From Kappaphycus alvarezii (Eukaryota; Rhodophyta; Florideophyceae; Gigartinales; Solieriaceae), in NCBI GenBank assembly GCA_002205965.3, contig NADL03000478.1, forward strand, positions 397,001 through 461,000: a stretch of DNA of 64,000 nucleotides, written 5' to 3'. The position numbers were made by a program, and so were the translations under genes. This document shows, piece after piece, positions 36,001-48,084 of the stretch. Every line of letters begins with the position of its first letter. Within the stretch, counting starts at the first letter, position 1. The notes beneath the pieces were generated by a model. It was given only the letters and a program-made list of their open reading frames with translations. It was not told where the DNA came from and did not search any database.

Positions 36001-38340
36001 CCGAGTTACCCGTATCCCTCTTTCCTCAATGAGCACTGCCAATATCTCAATCAGGAGCATTGCAGTCCAGTTGAGTTAAGATTATACATCCGCTTAATCA
36101 CAAAATTAGTTAATTTTAATGACTCTGATTACATAAAGGGAAAATTTTTCACTTTTTCTTTATTTCGCTTTTTTCCCTTCTTTTTACCGTGATTTTGTTA
36201 CAGTTGGAGGATCGGGAGCAACAACATCTCATATAACAGTAGCGCAGTACTCATCTTAGCGGTAAGAACCGGGAACTTGTAATGAGGTCAGTGGACGCCA
36301 TTGGAGAGGCGAAACAAGGGCCGCTCGGAGGGGAGGCGGCGACTGCAGCTGTATGAAATAATGCTTACTGTCGGATGCACTTCAGTAAATCCTATAGGAA
36401 GTTCACGGTCTCTTACTGTTCTGTTTTTTGAAAGTATGTACCCATTACAATAACCCACAGAGGACACAACTTTTCTTACTCCTCAACCAATAAAATTACA
36501 CAAGTTTCCCGCCCATCTCTAGAATATTTTGATAATCCTCATTGTTAGCGGGAATTTCCGGTGAAAGAACTAGATGGAAGCTTGAAAGTTTCTTTAATTA
36601 CGGCAGCAATTTTACTGTATTTTTGAATAGTTTTTCCTTCGCATAAACATAAATTACAGTAATTTATGGGTACAGACCTGCTGGTTTCGATTTGCGGTAT
36701 AAAAAACGCCTCGAAACAATATTAAGTATATCTTACCATAAGGCCTATTTGGGGCATACTGGTGTCTTAAGAAAGTAGCTTGGCTTTTTTTTAATTCATG
36801 AAAAATGAAGTCAGCAGTTCTCTTAGAGATGTGATGATATGGATAAAAGCTTACAATATAAAGGATCGTCGGTATGCCGTGAAAACGCTTGAAAACTGGC
36901 TGGAGGCCACCCAAAAAGTACGCCGTATTGGACATCGCCGGCAGCCCGGAATTAGTTTTTGCTAAGACCTGTTTGAGCTTTGCGTATTTCTAAATTACCC
37001 TCATGGCGATGTTGTGTGCGATGTTGTGTAGCAACGCGTGAGCGACCAGTGTCTTAAGGTCAAACCTAACTAATTGCTGACAGTAACAACATTGGATAAT
37101 ATTACTTATTTACATGTTACGTTCGAAATACAAACTATTTAGTCCTTACAGTCAATATGGTAAGCATTTTTCCCTCTCCTAATATACGTCTGTACAGCTT
37201 CGGTTAATGCCTGCAAAATCTGAACTTCACTATTGTTTCCGCTGCAAAATCTGACATCCACTTTTTTTCGGCTGCAAAATCTGATATCCACTTATTTTTC
37301 GACTGCAAAATCTGAGCTTCAATTTTTTTTTCGCTGTTAACTCCAACCTTCACCCTTTTTTCGCTGCAAAATCTGACCTTCACTGTTTGTTGACGCTTTT
37401 AAATCTGAACTTATGTTTTCCTGTCGTGAAAGGTAGAATTCATCATTCTCAATGCCATTCTCGTGCTCCATACGTCTATCTCACCTCGATAAAGCTTCCC
37501 AGCGAGGTTGGTCGCGTCCCTATTGTTGCTTTTCATACTGTCTATAATCTAATTTATGTACTTATCCACAAAGTTATAAGTATTTTTCGATCTCTACATA
37601 ACCCCGGGTCCTCATTGTCCTACGTAAGTATAAAAAGACACACCCTACGGTATTAATTACTTTGTTTGTAATAGAACGATTTTATGTTCCATGAAAGAAA
37701 ATAAATTTATCACAAAAGAGAAATCATAGCTACATGTCCAACTTTCTTTACTGTCACCTTACGAATGAAACCTCAGCTGTCCACATATTCCCCACTCGTA
37801 GCTTATTTTTATTTGTTTTCATGGTAAATATGTCACTCTAAGACCATTAGCTGGGTTTAACATATTCATAAGGACTTGTTGGCATTCTGCCTTGTAGCAA
37901 CGAGTGATAAAGCAGCAAATATCGCTACATATCATTAAGAATGAAACTAAAGTACCTCATCTCGACGCGAAACGCCTAAAGGTGCTTTTTTCTCTGCTTT
38001 CGGGTCCTTTGAAAGCAAATTATATGCGATCTGCGAGCTCAACACATTCGCAAACGAATCTAAGCATTTCGGCGGCAATTTGCCTCTAAATTTAGACTAA
38101 GTCTTCGATTCTCTTTCCTTTATATTTAGAAAACCCGGTTGTTTCATTTTGTAACCTTAGTTTCTCAAAAATACTTTGCGACCTTTTTAAATTTGTTGGT
38201 ATATGTCTCTTCCATCTTTCGTGCAATTATTTTTCCCAAACAGACTTTCTTAATAGTTTAGTCACCACACTACCCGAACCGCATATACCACATCTACGCA
38301 GCAAAAGACTGCAATCAGATGCAACAGTTGTCGAAAATTG
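33086..38340. other. AT-rich stretch without recognised genes
   Basis: I read all frames and recognised nothing. The minus-strand frame 36654-36935 (93 codons, starting MSNTAYFLGGLQPVF) has an ATG start but no family resemblance. A minisatellite lies at 37205-37415. Confidence 0.55.
37205..37415 (+). repeat. Degenerate minisatellite, unit about 31 bp, seven copies
   Basis: GCTGCAAAATCTGA followed by a short Cys/His-neutral spacer and a T-run recurs at roughly 37210, 37241, 37271, 37302, 37333, 37363 and 37394. The core CTGCAAAATCTGA is kept in five units and altered in two. Spacing stays at 30-31 nt. Confidence 0.8.
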
Positions 38341-38348
38341 TACTGTCC

Positions 38349-39698
38349 TTATTGCCTCCAAAAATATGTCTCGTCGGCAGAATACTCTATCTGGAGTATC
38401 TTCAATTTCCTTTCAGTTACTTCAAATAGTTTTCGATGGTCACCGGATTTCCTACGGAACTCGGTGCAATCCATAAGCACATCTACAAATGTGTTACTGA
38501 ATTCGCACTTCTTCAAGTAGAGAAATTCTAGAACCACAATCCAAATCTCTTTGATATTCGAAATACCTATAGCCAAGTTTAGTAGGGAGCTTTCTATCTC
38601 CGTAAAAGAGAGGGAAGGGGTAATTGGACATTCCGTTACGTTGTGAATATCCTTTATCCCTAATTTTGAGTATATGTCACGGACAAAGTTTTCGATGACC
38701 AGTTCGGCTACTACCGGATTTTTAGTTTCCTTTTCTCCTATCTCAACAGAAATTACATCACCGAAAAGCATTATCTCGCAAAAGAACATCACATTCCAAA
38801 AACGGATAACAAATACACGTTTTTAGTACTAGAAAGAGTCATGGTAATTTTTACGAGACGATTTCGAGTATTCTCCGCGTGGTCAATTTTTACATCCAGG
38901 TCTTTAAAGGCTCGAAAATCTTCCAGAAAGACCCCGGAAAGATCTTGTACGAGCCTCGCCCCCACGGTTGAATCAACTCCATTAATGGCTTTCTCGCTAT
39001 GAAAAGGTTGTACGTGGGAGGTTCTTCTCGTTTTTCTCAAGTGCAGACGACTTCCACAAGAGATCAAGGCCTGAACGAAGTTTAAAGCTAGCTTTTTGTT
39101 CTCTACAGAGGATGTTTTTTGAGAAAAAGAAACGACTGAAAAGACTACAAGAAATTCAACGAATCTTTGAATCATCGCACGTGCACCCTCTCTAAAATTG
39201 ATTTTCTTTCTTTTCGCTCGACGTATAAACCGGGTACAGCAATAATACAAAGCAATTCCTCGCACAATAATCGTTTTCTTACCATACTCTCACGCTTCTG
39301 CAAGCGCTGGTGATCCGTTCCTCCACCAGTCTTGCTTCCAGATTTCCAACAATCGCGACCATCTGCGGCCGTGAGCTTTCTCACAGGTGAAGACAAAGGA
39401 AAGAAATGATCTCTGCAACTTTGGAAGACTAGAAAAGAACGGGTCACGTAATCAAACCTAAGAAGCACAGAATTCCATTCTCGCACTGTAGGAGCTGGTT
39501 TGAAGTTACTTACCTTTCCAAAATTCTCTTCAGCGTCCATCGTCTCGGAAATTTTGAAAGGAGGATCAATCGCCTCATGAAGGAGCTTAGCGGGGGAATA
39601 ATGGTGGTAAACGACCAGGAAGAAGGCCGGTCGCTGGTTCGAATGGCTGAGGACTGGTGGATCCCGGTACGTGGATTTAAGAGTGGGGAATGGTCCAT
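38349..39698 (-). CDS. Unrecognised, possibly spliced gene
   Basis: Four minus-strand frames overlap end to end: 39510-39698, 39172-39540 (starting MDAEENFGKVSNFKPAPT), 38789-39265 (MIQRFVEFLVVFSVVSFSQ, a hydrophobic lead that may be a signal sequence) and 38349-38792 (starting MMFFCEIMLFGDVISVEIG, ending EYSADETYFWRQ). Sites resembling splice donors occur at 39514 (GTAAGTAAC) and 39282 (GTAAGAAAACG), with an acceptor-like TTTTAG at 39192. Phase does not close cleanly with the simplest pairing; an acceptor four bases further in would close it. I recognise no family. It may be a host gene with introns or a decayed one with frame breaks near 38790. Confidence 0.3.
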
Positions 39699-40254
39699 TA
39701 GAGCAGCTTATAAGCGGTCGAAATGCCGCTAAACATCCCCATCTGATGATCTCCCTTCAACCCGCACACGCGGTCCCATTTGATAAAAGAATGCCATTTA
39801 GGCTCTTTTGAAGCATGATCAAGGACTCTGATTTCATTACTGTGCCGTACGTTGATATGGCTCGCACAGTCTGACGTGAGAAATCACTGTGTTCCGTAGG
39901 TCATACAATTTTTTATGCCTCTAACTATTTATGGTAATGATTCTAAAACTGGCTATATTAAGACATGACCTGACATGTAGTACTGTACAATTCTATCTCA
40001 TGTAAACTTAGCTATGATAAAAAAGAAGTGTTTCCCAACTTACAGCGACCTATAGTGATACTATACTGATTTATTTAGTACAGTGTAAGATTTGATTTTA
40101 CATTACGATTTACTAACCTTTGCAATTAACTGAACATTTAAAAAAAGGGTGCAGAAGACATTAGGATTTCAATTTTATTAAGAAATTGAAATTGGTCGAG
40201 AGAAATTCCTCTTCAATGTAATTGCATGATTTCAATTCTGACTGTAAATGGCGT
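39699..40254. other. No recognised gene
   Basis: AT-rich flank of the LTR element with no coding or repeat signal I can support. Confidence 0.5.
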
Positions 40255-40259
40255 TTACA

Positions 40260-40643
40260 TGTAGTATGCGTAGTGTCAGCGAGGGGGAACGGGAAAGGAA
40301 AGCATGGTGAACGGGTACAATGGTCCGCCGGGATGCAGTTGCAGTCTCGTATTTGGTTGTTTTAGTAGGTGGAGTCACTGGAACGGTCGATATTTCTCTC
40401 TGACTCCAAAACTGCCTCTCTCCTCACGCCCCGATCGGGCAGTGAGAGCTTCCTTATATAGCCGTGCGATAGCTATAGAATAGCAGATACAGTAGACGAT
40501 AGCCACTGTATTACCGGGAGCACAATACTGTACAGTAGTATTGCCACTTGGCTGTTTAGGGCACAAATCATTGGATCTGCCAAGTCAGATCAGTCGTGGC
40601 CTGTGATTGGCCGAGACCGTTCGTACAGTATACACTGTACAAA
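40260..40643 (-). repeat. 3' LTR of the copia element
   Basis: It matches 46543-46985 from TGTAGTATGCG to ...CTGTACA. It shares the TATA-like TATATAAGGAAGC (minus strand) and the pentanucleotide-rich GTACAGTAGTATTGCC block. It is about 60 bp shorter than the other LTR. Confidence 0.9.
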
Positions 40644-41115
40644 ATACTCCCCGATTGGGCCGAAACGGTCCTTATACAGTAAAATGCCCAATTAATTATA
40701 ATCCTTGAACTGAATAATACGAAACGTAAATAATAAGTGTGCACGTCGATTAAATTGAAAGTAGCCGTTTGCCATGTGAAGTACAGTACAGTACACCATA
40801 CAAACGCCTTCTTATTGGTCCAGAACGAGCATATTTCGGCACCATGAAAAAAACAATAAAAAAACTGCAGCTTTGATGTCAGCAATGTTTGCCAAATGAC
40901 CCAATTGACAAAAGCAATCGAGATCTGATCCGTCTAGAGGTTATACATGTAACCGCCAATCTTCTTCAGCATTCGCAGTTCCTCTTCAGCCACAGCATCC
41001 AACAGCCATGTCTTCTTCCCCAAGGTTTCCATTCAACAATCCAGACCTTGTGAATGCGCACGCCCGCATTTAGACACTACCCCCTTCACCCCCTCGAAAT
41101 GACCATAGTTTCCCT

Positions 41116-41445
41116 TTGTGCTGGTTCGACAGCAATTTCCTTGTAGGTGACACTTCAGATGTCATTTTTGTCAGCGCGACAGGCCGAAAATTTGACCTGG
41201 ACGAAAGTGGTTCTTCGAGCTCGAGCGACATGTCACCCAAACCGTCACCTCTTACTGACAGCGTGTCGTCTACGGAATCAGCGAAGAAACATGGCACTGA
41301 CTACCCCCGGAACCGGTTGGTAGATGATGAGGCGTTAGAGGCAGACTTCGGCGAAGAAGACTGTACACCCCAAACAGTGGACACGTGTTCAACATGTGGA
41401 TCTCCTTGGGACAGAAGAGTGAGAAGGAAATTAGAATTCGAATAA
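41116..41445 (+). CDS. Antisense open frame inside the copia element
   Basis: The plus-strand frame runs opposite to the element's own genes, between the end of pol and the 3' LTR. It is Ser/Asp/Glu-rich, with a serine run followed by MSPKPSPLTDSVSSTES and a tail DTCSTCGSPWDRRVRRK holding a CxxC pair. CCAAT-like sequences (ATTGGCC, ATTGGTCC) lie upstream at 40.6-40.8 kb. No family is recognised. It may be a captured host fragment or an element-specific antisense ORF. Boundaries are uncertain. Confidence 0.35.
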   Translation: MCWFDSNFLVGDTSDVIFVSATGRKFDLDESGSSSSSDMSPKPSPLTDSVSSTESAKKHGTDYPRNRLVDDEALEADFGEEDCTPQTVDTCSTCGSPWDRRVRRKLEFE

Positions 41446-41760
41446 TTCTCAATTAAAATAAAGGATGGCCAATTGGTTGGAGTGATTCCAAATATCCCGC
41501 GTGCCCCGCGTGTCCAATTATCCGAATCGAGAAGGAGGGTATATATTGCACAGGTGCTCGTATACAGTGCATTATTCTAAGTCGGCACCAGTTAATGGTT
41601 ATTTCAAGAAACGTGGCACAAGCTTTCAAACCCGTAACGAAGAAATCCAAGATTATTGAACGGAAATTCAAGTCCATAATCAAGTAGTGTATCAAGGTTA
41701 AGGTATTAAGCGGCCATCAGGATGGTAGACAATAGTAAAATGGTTTGTGGTCTCAATGAA

Positions 41761-44700
41761 TCACTGTATATCCGTTTCGATTTCCTCTTTTGGTTTGACT
41801 CTCTCGGCTTCATGAAGAATATCAGAGTCCAAGAGTCCAAGAGCGTACGTTTGATTGAGTTTGCGGAAGGTGTCCAAGTTCCTCATTGTCAGGGCATCAG
41901 CGATGTTGTTGGCGCCCTTTATCCATTGCATAACAGCGATTTCTCCTGATTCAAAGGAGTCTCTCAACCTTTCGACTGTTGGTCGCAGCCTGTAATCGCG
42001 ACCTTCGTGAAGAGTGGTGATGGTCGAGTAGGGTCCATGTGAGTCAACCGTCAAGACAAGCGGCAGGGAACGATCAGCCGCGTACATCTTCGACAAGCAG
42101 TATTCCAGGAGTCCAGCCCCATCGGCTAACTCTGCGGCTGCTAGTATCTCCGCCCCCATGGACGAAAACGAGACTCGAGCCTGCTTAGAGCTGTTCCAGT
42201 CGATGGCATGGAATATCTTAGAGTTCGGAAAGAAGATTCCAGAGAGGTAACCTGTTTGGCCGTAGGACGATTTGCCTTGACTAGCGTCAGAGAAGGCTAA
42301 GTAAGCCGCATCGTTGCTATTGGCGTCATGATTAGAAGACACTCGATACGTGAGGACCGGCGAGAGCTGTCGAATTTCATGGAGAGCGCGATTGGCTTCA
42401 CTCAAGTGGTGCACTCTCATATCGGAGGTCCATTGCTGCAAAGTACTCGATACAGAGGCAGCAGGGCTGAGAACTCCATGGCCAAGGCAATCAAGCTGTC
42501 TAGCAAGTGCTTGGAATGACGTAATCTCATCCGGTGAGCATTTAGCTTCTTGGTCTTTCCTCCTAATGCGGTCTAATGGGATTTTTTCAATAGTGTCCAT
42601 GTATTCCTTCATCGAGACAGTGATTTTGAAATTAGTCTCTTGAAGGATATGGAGTCTATTGAAGACCAGGTTCGACTGGGAAACGAATCTGCCGACTTTG
42701 AATCGGTTAGAAATCGCATCATGGAAATCTTGAATCTGTTGAGCGTGACCGGCAAGTAGGAAATCATCCACAACTTTGGCGACAATGAGAAGCAAATTTC
42801 CGGATGGATCCCGTTTCAAGAATAGTCGCGGCATTCCAGGAACGCATTCAAGCCCACTGCTGAACATCCATTCTTCAACTGCGAGTTGCCACAGCCGGCC
42901 TGATTCCACAAGTCCGTAGGCGGAGACGAGCAGCTTCCACACGATGAAGCTGTTCTTTGTCTATCCTTTCGGCAAGCGGACATATACGTTTCGATTCAAA
43001 GGTCCGGATTGGAGGAAAGCGCCAGAAATGTCTATCGTCGCCAAGGAAAATCGAAGTATCGCTGCAGCAGAAAGAAGAGCCTGTATTACAGGAAACTGAG
43101 CCGTTGTTGAGTATTTACGAATGAAATTCTCCTCCTTATCCCTGTTACCGTGTGGAACCAATCTGCACTTCAATTTCAATTTGTCTGATTCTCCATCAAC
43201 TTTGATTTGGAAGATACAATTCGAGGATATTAGCTATTCATCTCTTGGTATGCTTATAATATTGACTTCCTCGTACGTGTTTTTATCCTGGTAATTAGAC
43301 TTTTCCTTCTGGATGGATTCGTCAATAAGCCACCTTGGCGCCATTGAAACGATCTTACTTTCCGTCACAGGCTCATAACCAATTGCATTTCGAATTTGCC
43401 GAAGTATGGTTTGCTTCTGTGATTTCAACTCTTGCGGGAACTTCGTACTATCCGCGAGAGGGCTAGTTCCAACATCTTTGTCCGGTCGACTGGTTGGAGT
43501 ATTTTGAGTTATGTCAAATTCGACATCCTTGAACGTAGCCTGGTTGGCATTATTCTTAGTCATAAGGAACGAAGACGACTGCGGAACGATTATCCGATTT
43601 TTCTGGATGTCATCGATTCGACTCGAGAACAATGAAGAACGATGTTCGTCATTGACCGCTTCGCTTCGAGATTGTTCAGTCTCTGGTATTGGTCCTGGTA
43701 TAGAAGCAGACAGGATAGGTGCAGCGGCAACAGATGCACCTTCTTCATCCAACGGGATCTGATTGCTCCGTCCTTGTTCTGAATCCTTGATACTGTCCGA
43801 CTCTTGCAAAAGGGATGGAGGTTGGTATAGCTGTATGTCCCCGTATGCGACTTTCAACCGTTTCCCGGTTCCGTATTTGCTCCGTGTGAGCTCGACGAAA
43901 TGTTCTTTTGCGTTTTGGACGTAACCCAAATTCCAAACACCATGTTTTGTTTGCTTCTCAAAGAAGTACACTGGAGTTCCTCTCGTCAAAACATTTGACG
44001 GAACAGTGATGGGAGATCGAGATTCCAACATCTTGAGAGCGTGCGGCGTGCGACTTGCTCATAATGTGCTTCAATTAACTCAGAGTCCACTGGCATCTTT
44101 GGAAGACCAAGAATAGATGGTTTGTATCCTCTTGCAAGTTCAAAGGCACTGACACGATTATTTCCACGAAGCAAATTCGTTGCAAGTACGGCTCTTGAGA
44201 CGATTTCCTGAACCGTGAACGAAGTAACACGTGTGTTTCGTTCGTTCATTGCATCCTTGAGAATACGCAGTGACATCTGACATAGGGTGAAGTTTTCAAT
44301 TTCTACTGAACCGATTTTGCTATGTCTCCTCGCAGGACGAGGCTCGGTTTGATGCCATGTTTTTGCAACGTCTTGCAAAAATCATCATTGTCGAATTACT
44401 GATCAAACCATATTGATTCAGGGGCTCCATTCACTGCAATCCAGTGAGTTTCAAAGATTCTTCTAGCTTCTTCCATATCTCTGGTCGAGACAACAACCGC
44501 ATTGCAGAAGCGTGAAGCCAGGTCTTTCATATGTAGTATTGGGTACTTCGTCAATTCAACCACGTACATGAAATCGATTTGCAAGTCCCCGTTAAATGTT
44601 TAAATGTTAAATTTAAACGTGAAGTTTTGAAGCGAACTCTTTCGCAGATTTTCCCATGAACCGCGATTGTTTGCCACCTTCGTCTGCCTAGTCTTCATTG

Positions 44701-45182
44701 GTTCCAATCAAAGCCCGCTGGGTAGCAAGGTAGCTTTGGAACTTGGATATTTGGCTCATAACAAAATGGAGATGAGTTCGAGTTTCTCTACCTTCAGTAA
44801 CGTAGATCGGAAGCACGATTTTGCAATCCTATCCTTCTATTACACCTGGAGGTATAATAACAACACGGGGCGTATGCGCATTGAGCGCATCAGAGTTGCT
44901 CAATGCACAATTTCCAAGTAGAAGAGGACCATCGCCTTTCGTGACATAGAACGGAATAACGATTTTATTCCCTTTCAAATCTTCAAGAGGTAGTCTCCAT
45001 ATGCCGAATGAGAGCTTCGCATCACTGCAGTTTTGTCCATAACCATGGTAGAATGGCTCACAAGCTAAGGACTCCAACTTGAATTCGATGCCCATCGCTA
45101 AAGACAGCGCTACTGCTGACTTAATTCCTCCGACTAATCGGGGGCAACCCTCGTCCAAAATAGGATTCGGATCGTTATGCAT
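41761..45182 (-). pseudogene. Copia-type pol region, decayed
   Basis: In minus-strand order: a protease-like segment (44829-45182); integrase core pieces (43986-44584, with IDFMYVVELTKYPILHM and the GAPESIWFDQ block); the integrase C-terminal and linker region (43234-44031, WNLGYVQNAKEHFVELTRSK); reverse transcriptase (LATIDISGAFLQSG and VVDDFLLAGHAQQIQDFH); and RNase H (AYLAFSDASQGKSSYGQTGY). This is the order expected of Ty1/copia. The longest open piece, 41761-42942, carries the RT palm and RNase H. The region is broken several times. Confidence 0.88.
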
Positions 45183-45214
45183 AGGTATCAGATCAGAATT
45201 GGTATGGATTCCGC

Positions 45215-46534
45215 TTACCAGGCTCCTTTGCCCTTGGAATGCTTGGAGCCCGGACGAAAATACCCACTGAAGTTTTCAGGTATTCTGTTTCTTTCGGAAT
45301 CTTCTTCATGGCGATCTTTTGCTTCTCGAATCTTCAAAGTGGCATAACTCGGACGCTGGCACTTCAAATCACCTCGAGCGTGGTCCTTCCTTCCACAGTC
45401 CATGCAGGCTTCTCCGACGAGTTCCGCCAGCATTGTTGACTTCTTCCTGTTGCCATCCCGATCGGATTTGTAATTATCGCCGTCGTTGCCGTAAGTCTTC
45501 CGCTTCTTTCCGTTGAAAGCGCGATAATTTAACTGGTTTCTGATCCTTGACTCTCGTTGACTATTCTCTTGACTTCCAAAGAAACTTCTAACTCTATTAT
45601 TAACTGCAGACTCAATTTGAGCCTTTATTACCGACGCTTCAGTTTTGTTGGTAGTATGAGCAAGAGAGCGGAGTACATCCACCGCGTCATCCAGACTTAA
45701 GGTGCAACGACGACCAGAGAAAGCAATGGGTTTGGCTATATCTCGAGTACCATTTAGTTTCTTGATATTATCGAATATGGGCTTGGCGTATCGACACATA
45801 TCATTGAACCGTCCCGTCGCCTTCCTGATGGAGAGTTTGCCAGTACGACTGGAACTACCAGAGGCTCTTGCAATCGAAACAGCAAGCTTTGTGATACTCA
45901 AGGATCTCTTCTGTGCCTCATCCAAAGTCAATGTGAACTTTTCTCAGCGCGTATCGTTCCCTTGCTTCTTTCCTTCGCCATTCCAATAAGTCTGAGCTTG
46001 GCATTGGTAAAGGACGCTTCTGAGAGAGAGGCGTTATTGAGCATGGTTATTTCCAGTACTTCTCCGATTTGAGATTGACTGGTTGATCCTACTTTCATTA
46101 GGTGCTCTGCGGCAAGTCCGCGAAACCTACACACATAATGGTTCAAGTCTTCATTGTACTTGCGCATGCAAGAAGTCACCATATTGAAGGAATCAATGAG
46201 GCGAGTAACCACGAAGATGGGAGGATCTTGGGCAATCAAGTCCACGATCTCTTGCACAGCTTTGACTTGGTCTTCCTGCTTGTAATAGATCTTTCCTTGC
46301 TCTTGCGCTTCGTCTACACGACTCTGCTGAGCTTGGCGAAGAACTCGATCGTATAGTTGACGCCCAAGTGTGTGGAATACCGTTTTGTAGAATTTGTCTT
46401 CTCCCTTCTCGGCTGCGGTTGCAATTAAGTCAACCCAACTTGCAACTTTCTTTCTCCACGATAGGAGGTCTTGGTCCGACTCGAATACTGGAGGGTTCAT
46501 CACGCCAAAACCTTTCTTGAAGTCTTTCCCTGGG
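45215..46534 (-). pseudogene. Copia-type gag region, decayed
   Basis: The N-terminal piece (to 45928) begins near MGPGKDFKKGFGVMNPPVF, just inside the 5' LTR, and has the helical layout of copia gag (LLSWRKKVASWVDLI). The C-terminal piece carries a zinc knuckle-like CMDCGRKDHARGDLKC near 45410. The region is broken. The family's gag forms the particle shell and binds RNA. Confidence 0.8.
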
Positions 46535-46542
46535 CCCATAAC

Positions 46543-46985
46543 TGTAGTATGCGTAGAGTCAGCGAGGGGAGAGGGAAAGGAAGGCACAGTGAACGGGTAC
46601 AAAGGTCCCCCGGGATGCAGTTGCAGTCCCGTATTTGGTTGTTTTAGTAGGTGGAGTCACTGGAACGGTCAATGTTTCTCTCTGACTCCAAAACTGCCTC
46701 TCTCCTCACGCCCCGATCGGGCAGTGAGAGCTTCCTTATATAGCCGTGCGATAGCTATCTATAGCTATAGCCGTGCGATAGCTATCTATAGCTATCGCAC
46801 GGCTATATAAGGAAGCTCTAGAATAGCAGATACAGTAGACGATAGCCACTGTATTACCGGGAGCACAATACTGTACAGTAGTATTGCCACTTGGCTGTTT
46901 AGGGCACAAATCATTGATCTGCCAAGTCAGATCAGTCGTGGCCTGTGATTGGCGAGACCGTTCGCACAGTATACATTGTACAACA
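46543..46985 (-). repeat. 5' LTR of the copia element, with internal palindrome
   Basis: It matches the 3' LTR but holds an extra ~60 bp at 46750-46815. There the block CTTCCTTATATAGCCGTGCG is followed by its own inverse, giving a long palindrome around repeated ATAGCTAT units. The minus-strand TATATAAGG is the likely core promoter of the element. Confidence 0.9.
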
Positions 46986-46990
46986 TTACA
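46986..46990. repeat. Target-site duplication TTACA (right copy)
   Basis: Identical to the five bases at 40255-40259 directly before the other LTR. Confidence 0.85.
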
Positions 46991-47188
46991 TCAAACTTAC
47001 AGTATCCTCACTCATTAGCCTAACCTCCCATAGGGTAGGTGGGTGGGAATATCATACAGCTCTACACGTACGCACGTCATACGTATTAGTATGCAACACG
47101 GGTGCACATGTTAATGTACACTGTTACTGTTGTACTGTACGGTATATTAAATTAATTCACTGTTGCAATTATTCACTCACTTCAGACA

Positions 47189-47210
47189 GGGGGTACGGGA
47201 AAAATCGATT
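47189..47210 (+). repeat. Left terminal inverted repeat
   Basis: GGGGGTACGGGAAAAATCGA pairs with the end at 50504-50525, with two mismatches over 20 bp. Confidence 0.75.
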
Positions 47211-47399
47211 CCGCAGAACCAGCAAACGTTGACAACCCTGGAGCACGGTACAGTATACCTTACTGCTGTACAGGTTGGAACTAAGGATTTCACATATCAA
47301 GTTGGCTGACCCCACGGAACCAATGCCTTCGTGCAGGTGGCCTAGAAACATTCATTGAAACTTACCTCTATGTGGAACTGTACTGTACCTAGAAAAAGA

Positions 47400-48000
47400 T
47401 TAGCACATTTCGAATGATTTCTGACCGTGCAAGAACGCGTAATTTTCTTCCTGCGCTTTCAGATCAATATAAACCATACGCGCAGTGCTATCCCTCCAGT
47501 CCGAATTAAACTTCCCATAAATGTTCTTTTGTACTGCAAATGGCAGAACAATCCTAGAAGTAGACTCCACACTATCTGAAGAGCGAACGCGAAACGCCTT
47601 TAAGGCATGTTCAAAACCAATAAAGCGCGGATGGCACTTTTCCATGCTTGAGATAAACGGTTGCTGTAAGCCACTTCCGTTGTAAGACAGTTAAGTCGCA
47701 AAGAGGTAATGGCCACCGCACAACTAATTCCAACCCTGGCCCCCCTTCTATCATTCTCACAGAAAAGTCCCCAGCTCCGACACCTGAAGGCAACAAAATA
47801 GCTGCTGTGCCACACTTTGTGGTAGTACCTGGTTCGGTCCAGGTACTAATGAGGTGCAACGGGCTGTAAACTTGCGAACTCGCAGCTTCCTTTCTTGATA
47901 CTGTAATCTCATCCGACGAAGCGTACACGCTTTCTGCGCCACTAGAAAGTCTCCGACTCTTAGAGTCACTCTCCTCGGCAGTGCAATGCGGGCGTAACAT
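47400..48000 (-). pseudogene. Accessory gene of the Harbinger-like element
   Basis: From ATG at 48000 the frame runs MLRPHCTAEESDSKSRRLSS, a Ser-rich acidic stretch, then a compact domain: CGTAAILLPSGVGAGDFSV, MIEGGPGLELVVRWPLPL, VLQRKWLT. A single-base shift near 47665 passes to MEKCHPRFIGFEHALKAFRV, SSDSVESTSRIVLPFAVQKN and MVYIDLKAQEENYAFLHG, ending at 47400. The reading looks like one beta-rich domain followed by a helical one. A candidate 54-bp intron (48068-48015, GTAAGTGG...CATTTAG) lies directly upstream. I do not recognise the family. Its place inside the terminal repeats, divergent to the transposase, suggests it helps transposition, for example by binding DNA or chaperoning the transposase. 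Confidence 0.55.
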
Positions 48001-48014
48001 TGGGGAAACAGAAT

Positions 48015-48068
48015 CTAAATGAAGTCAGTGCTGGGAACCACAAAAAAAGGAAGATGTGAGCCACTTAC
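48015..48068 (-). other. Candidate 54-bp intron
   Basis: Donor AAG|GTAAGTGG and acceptor CATTTAG|ATTC with a pyrimidine run (CTTCCTTTTTTTG) between. It lies ahead of the accessory gene. It is close in size to the 59-bp intron of the transposase. Confidence 0.45.
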
Positions 48069-48084
48069 CTTCATTTCAAAAGTA

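Larger units (their letters stand above)
40260..46985 (-). mobile_element. Ty1/copia-type LTR element, decayed
   Basis: A minus-strand element of about 6.7 kb. Its long terminal repeats lie at 40260-40643 (3' LTR) and 46543-46985 (5' LTR), and a 5-bp target repeat TTACA flanks it on both sides (40255-40259 and 46986-46990). Between the LTRs lie gag and a pol in copia order: protease, integrase, reverse transcriptase, RNase H. It is broken, with at least half a dozen interruptions. By eye the LTRs differ at about 5% of aligned positions, so the insertion looks moderately old and not ancient. The 1.1 kb between the end of pol and the 3' LTR is unusually long and carries an antisense open frame. 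Confidence 0.9.
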
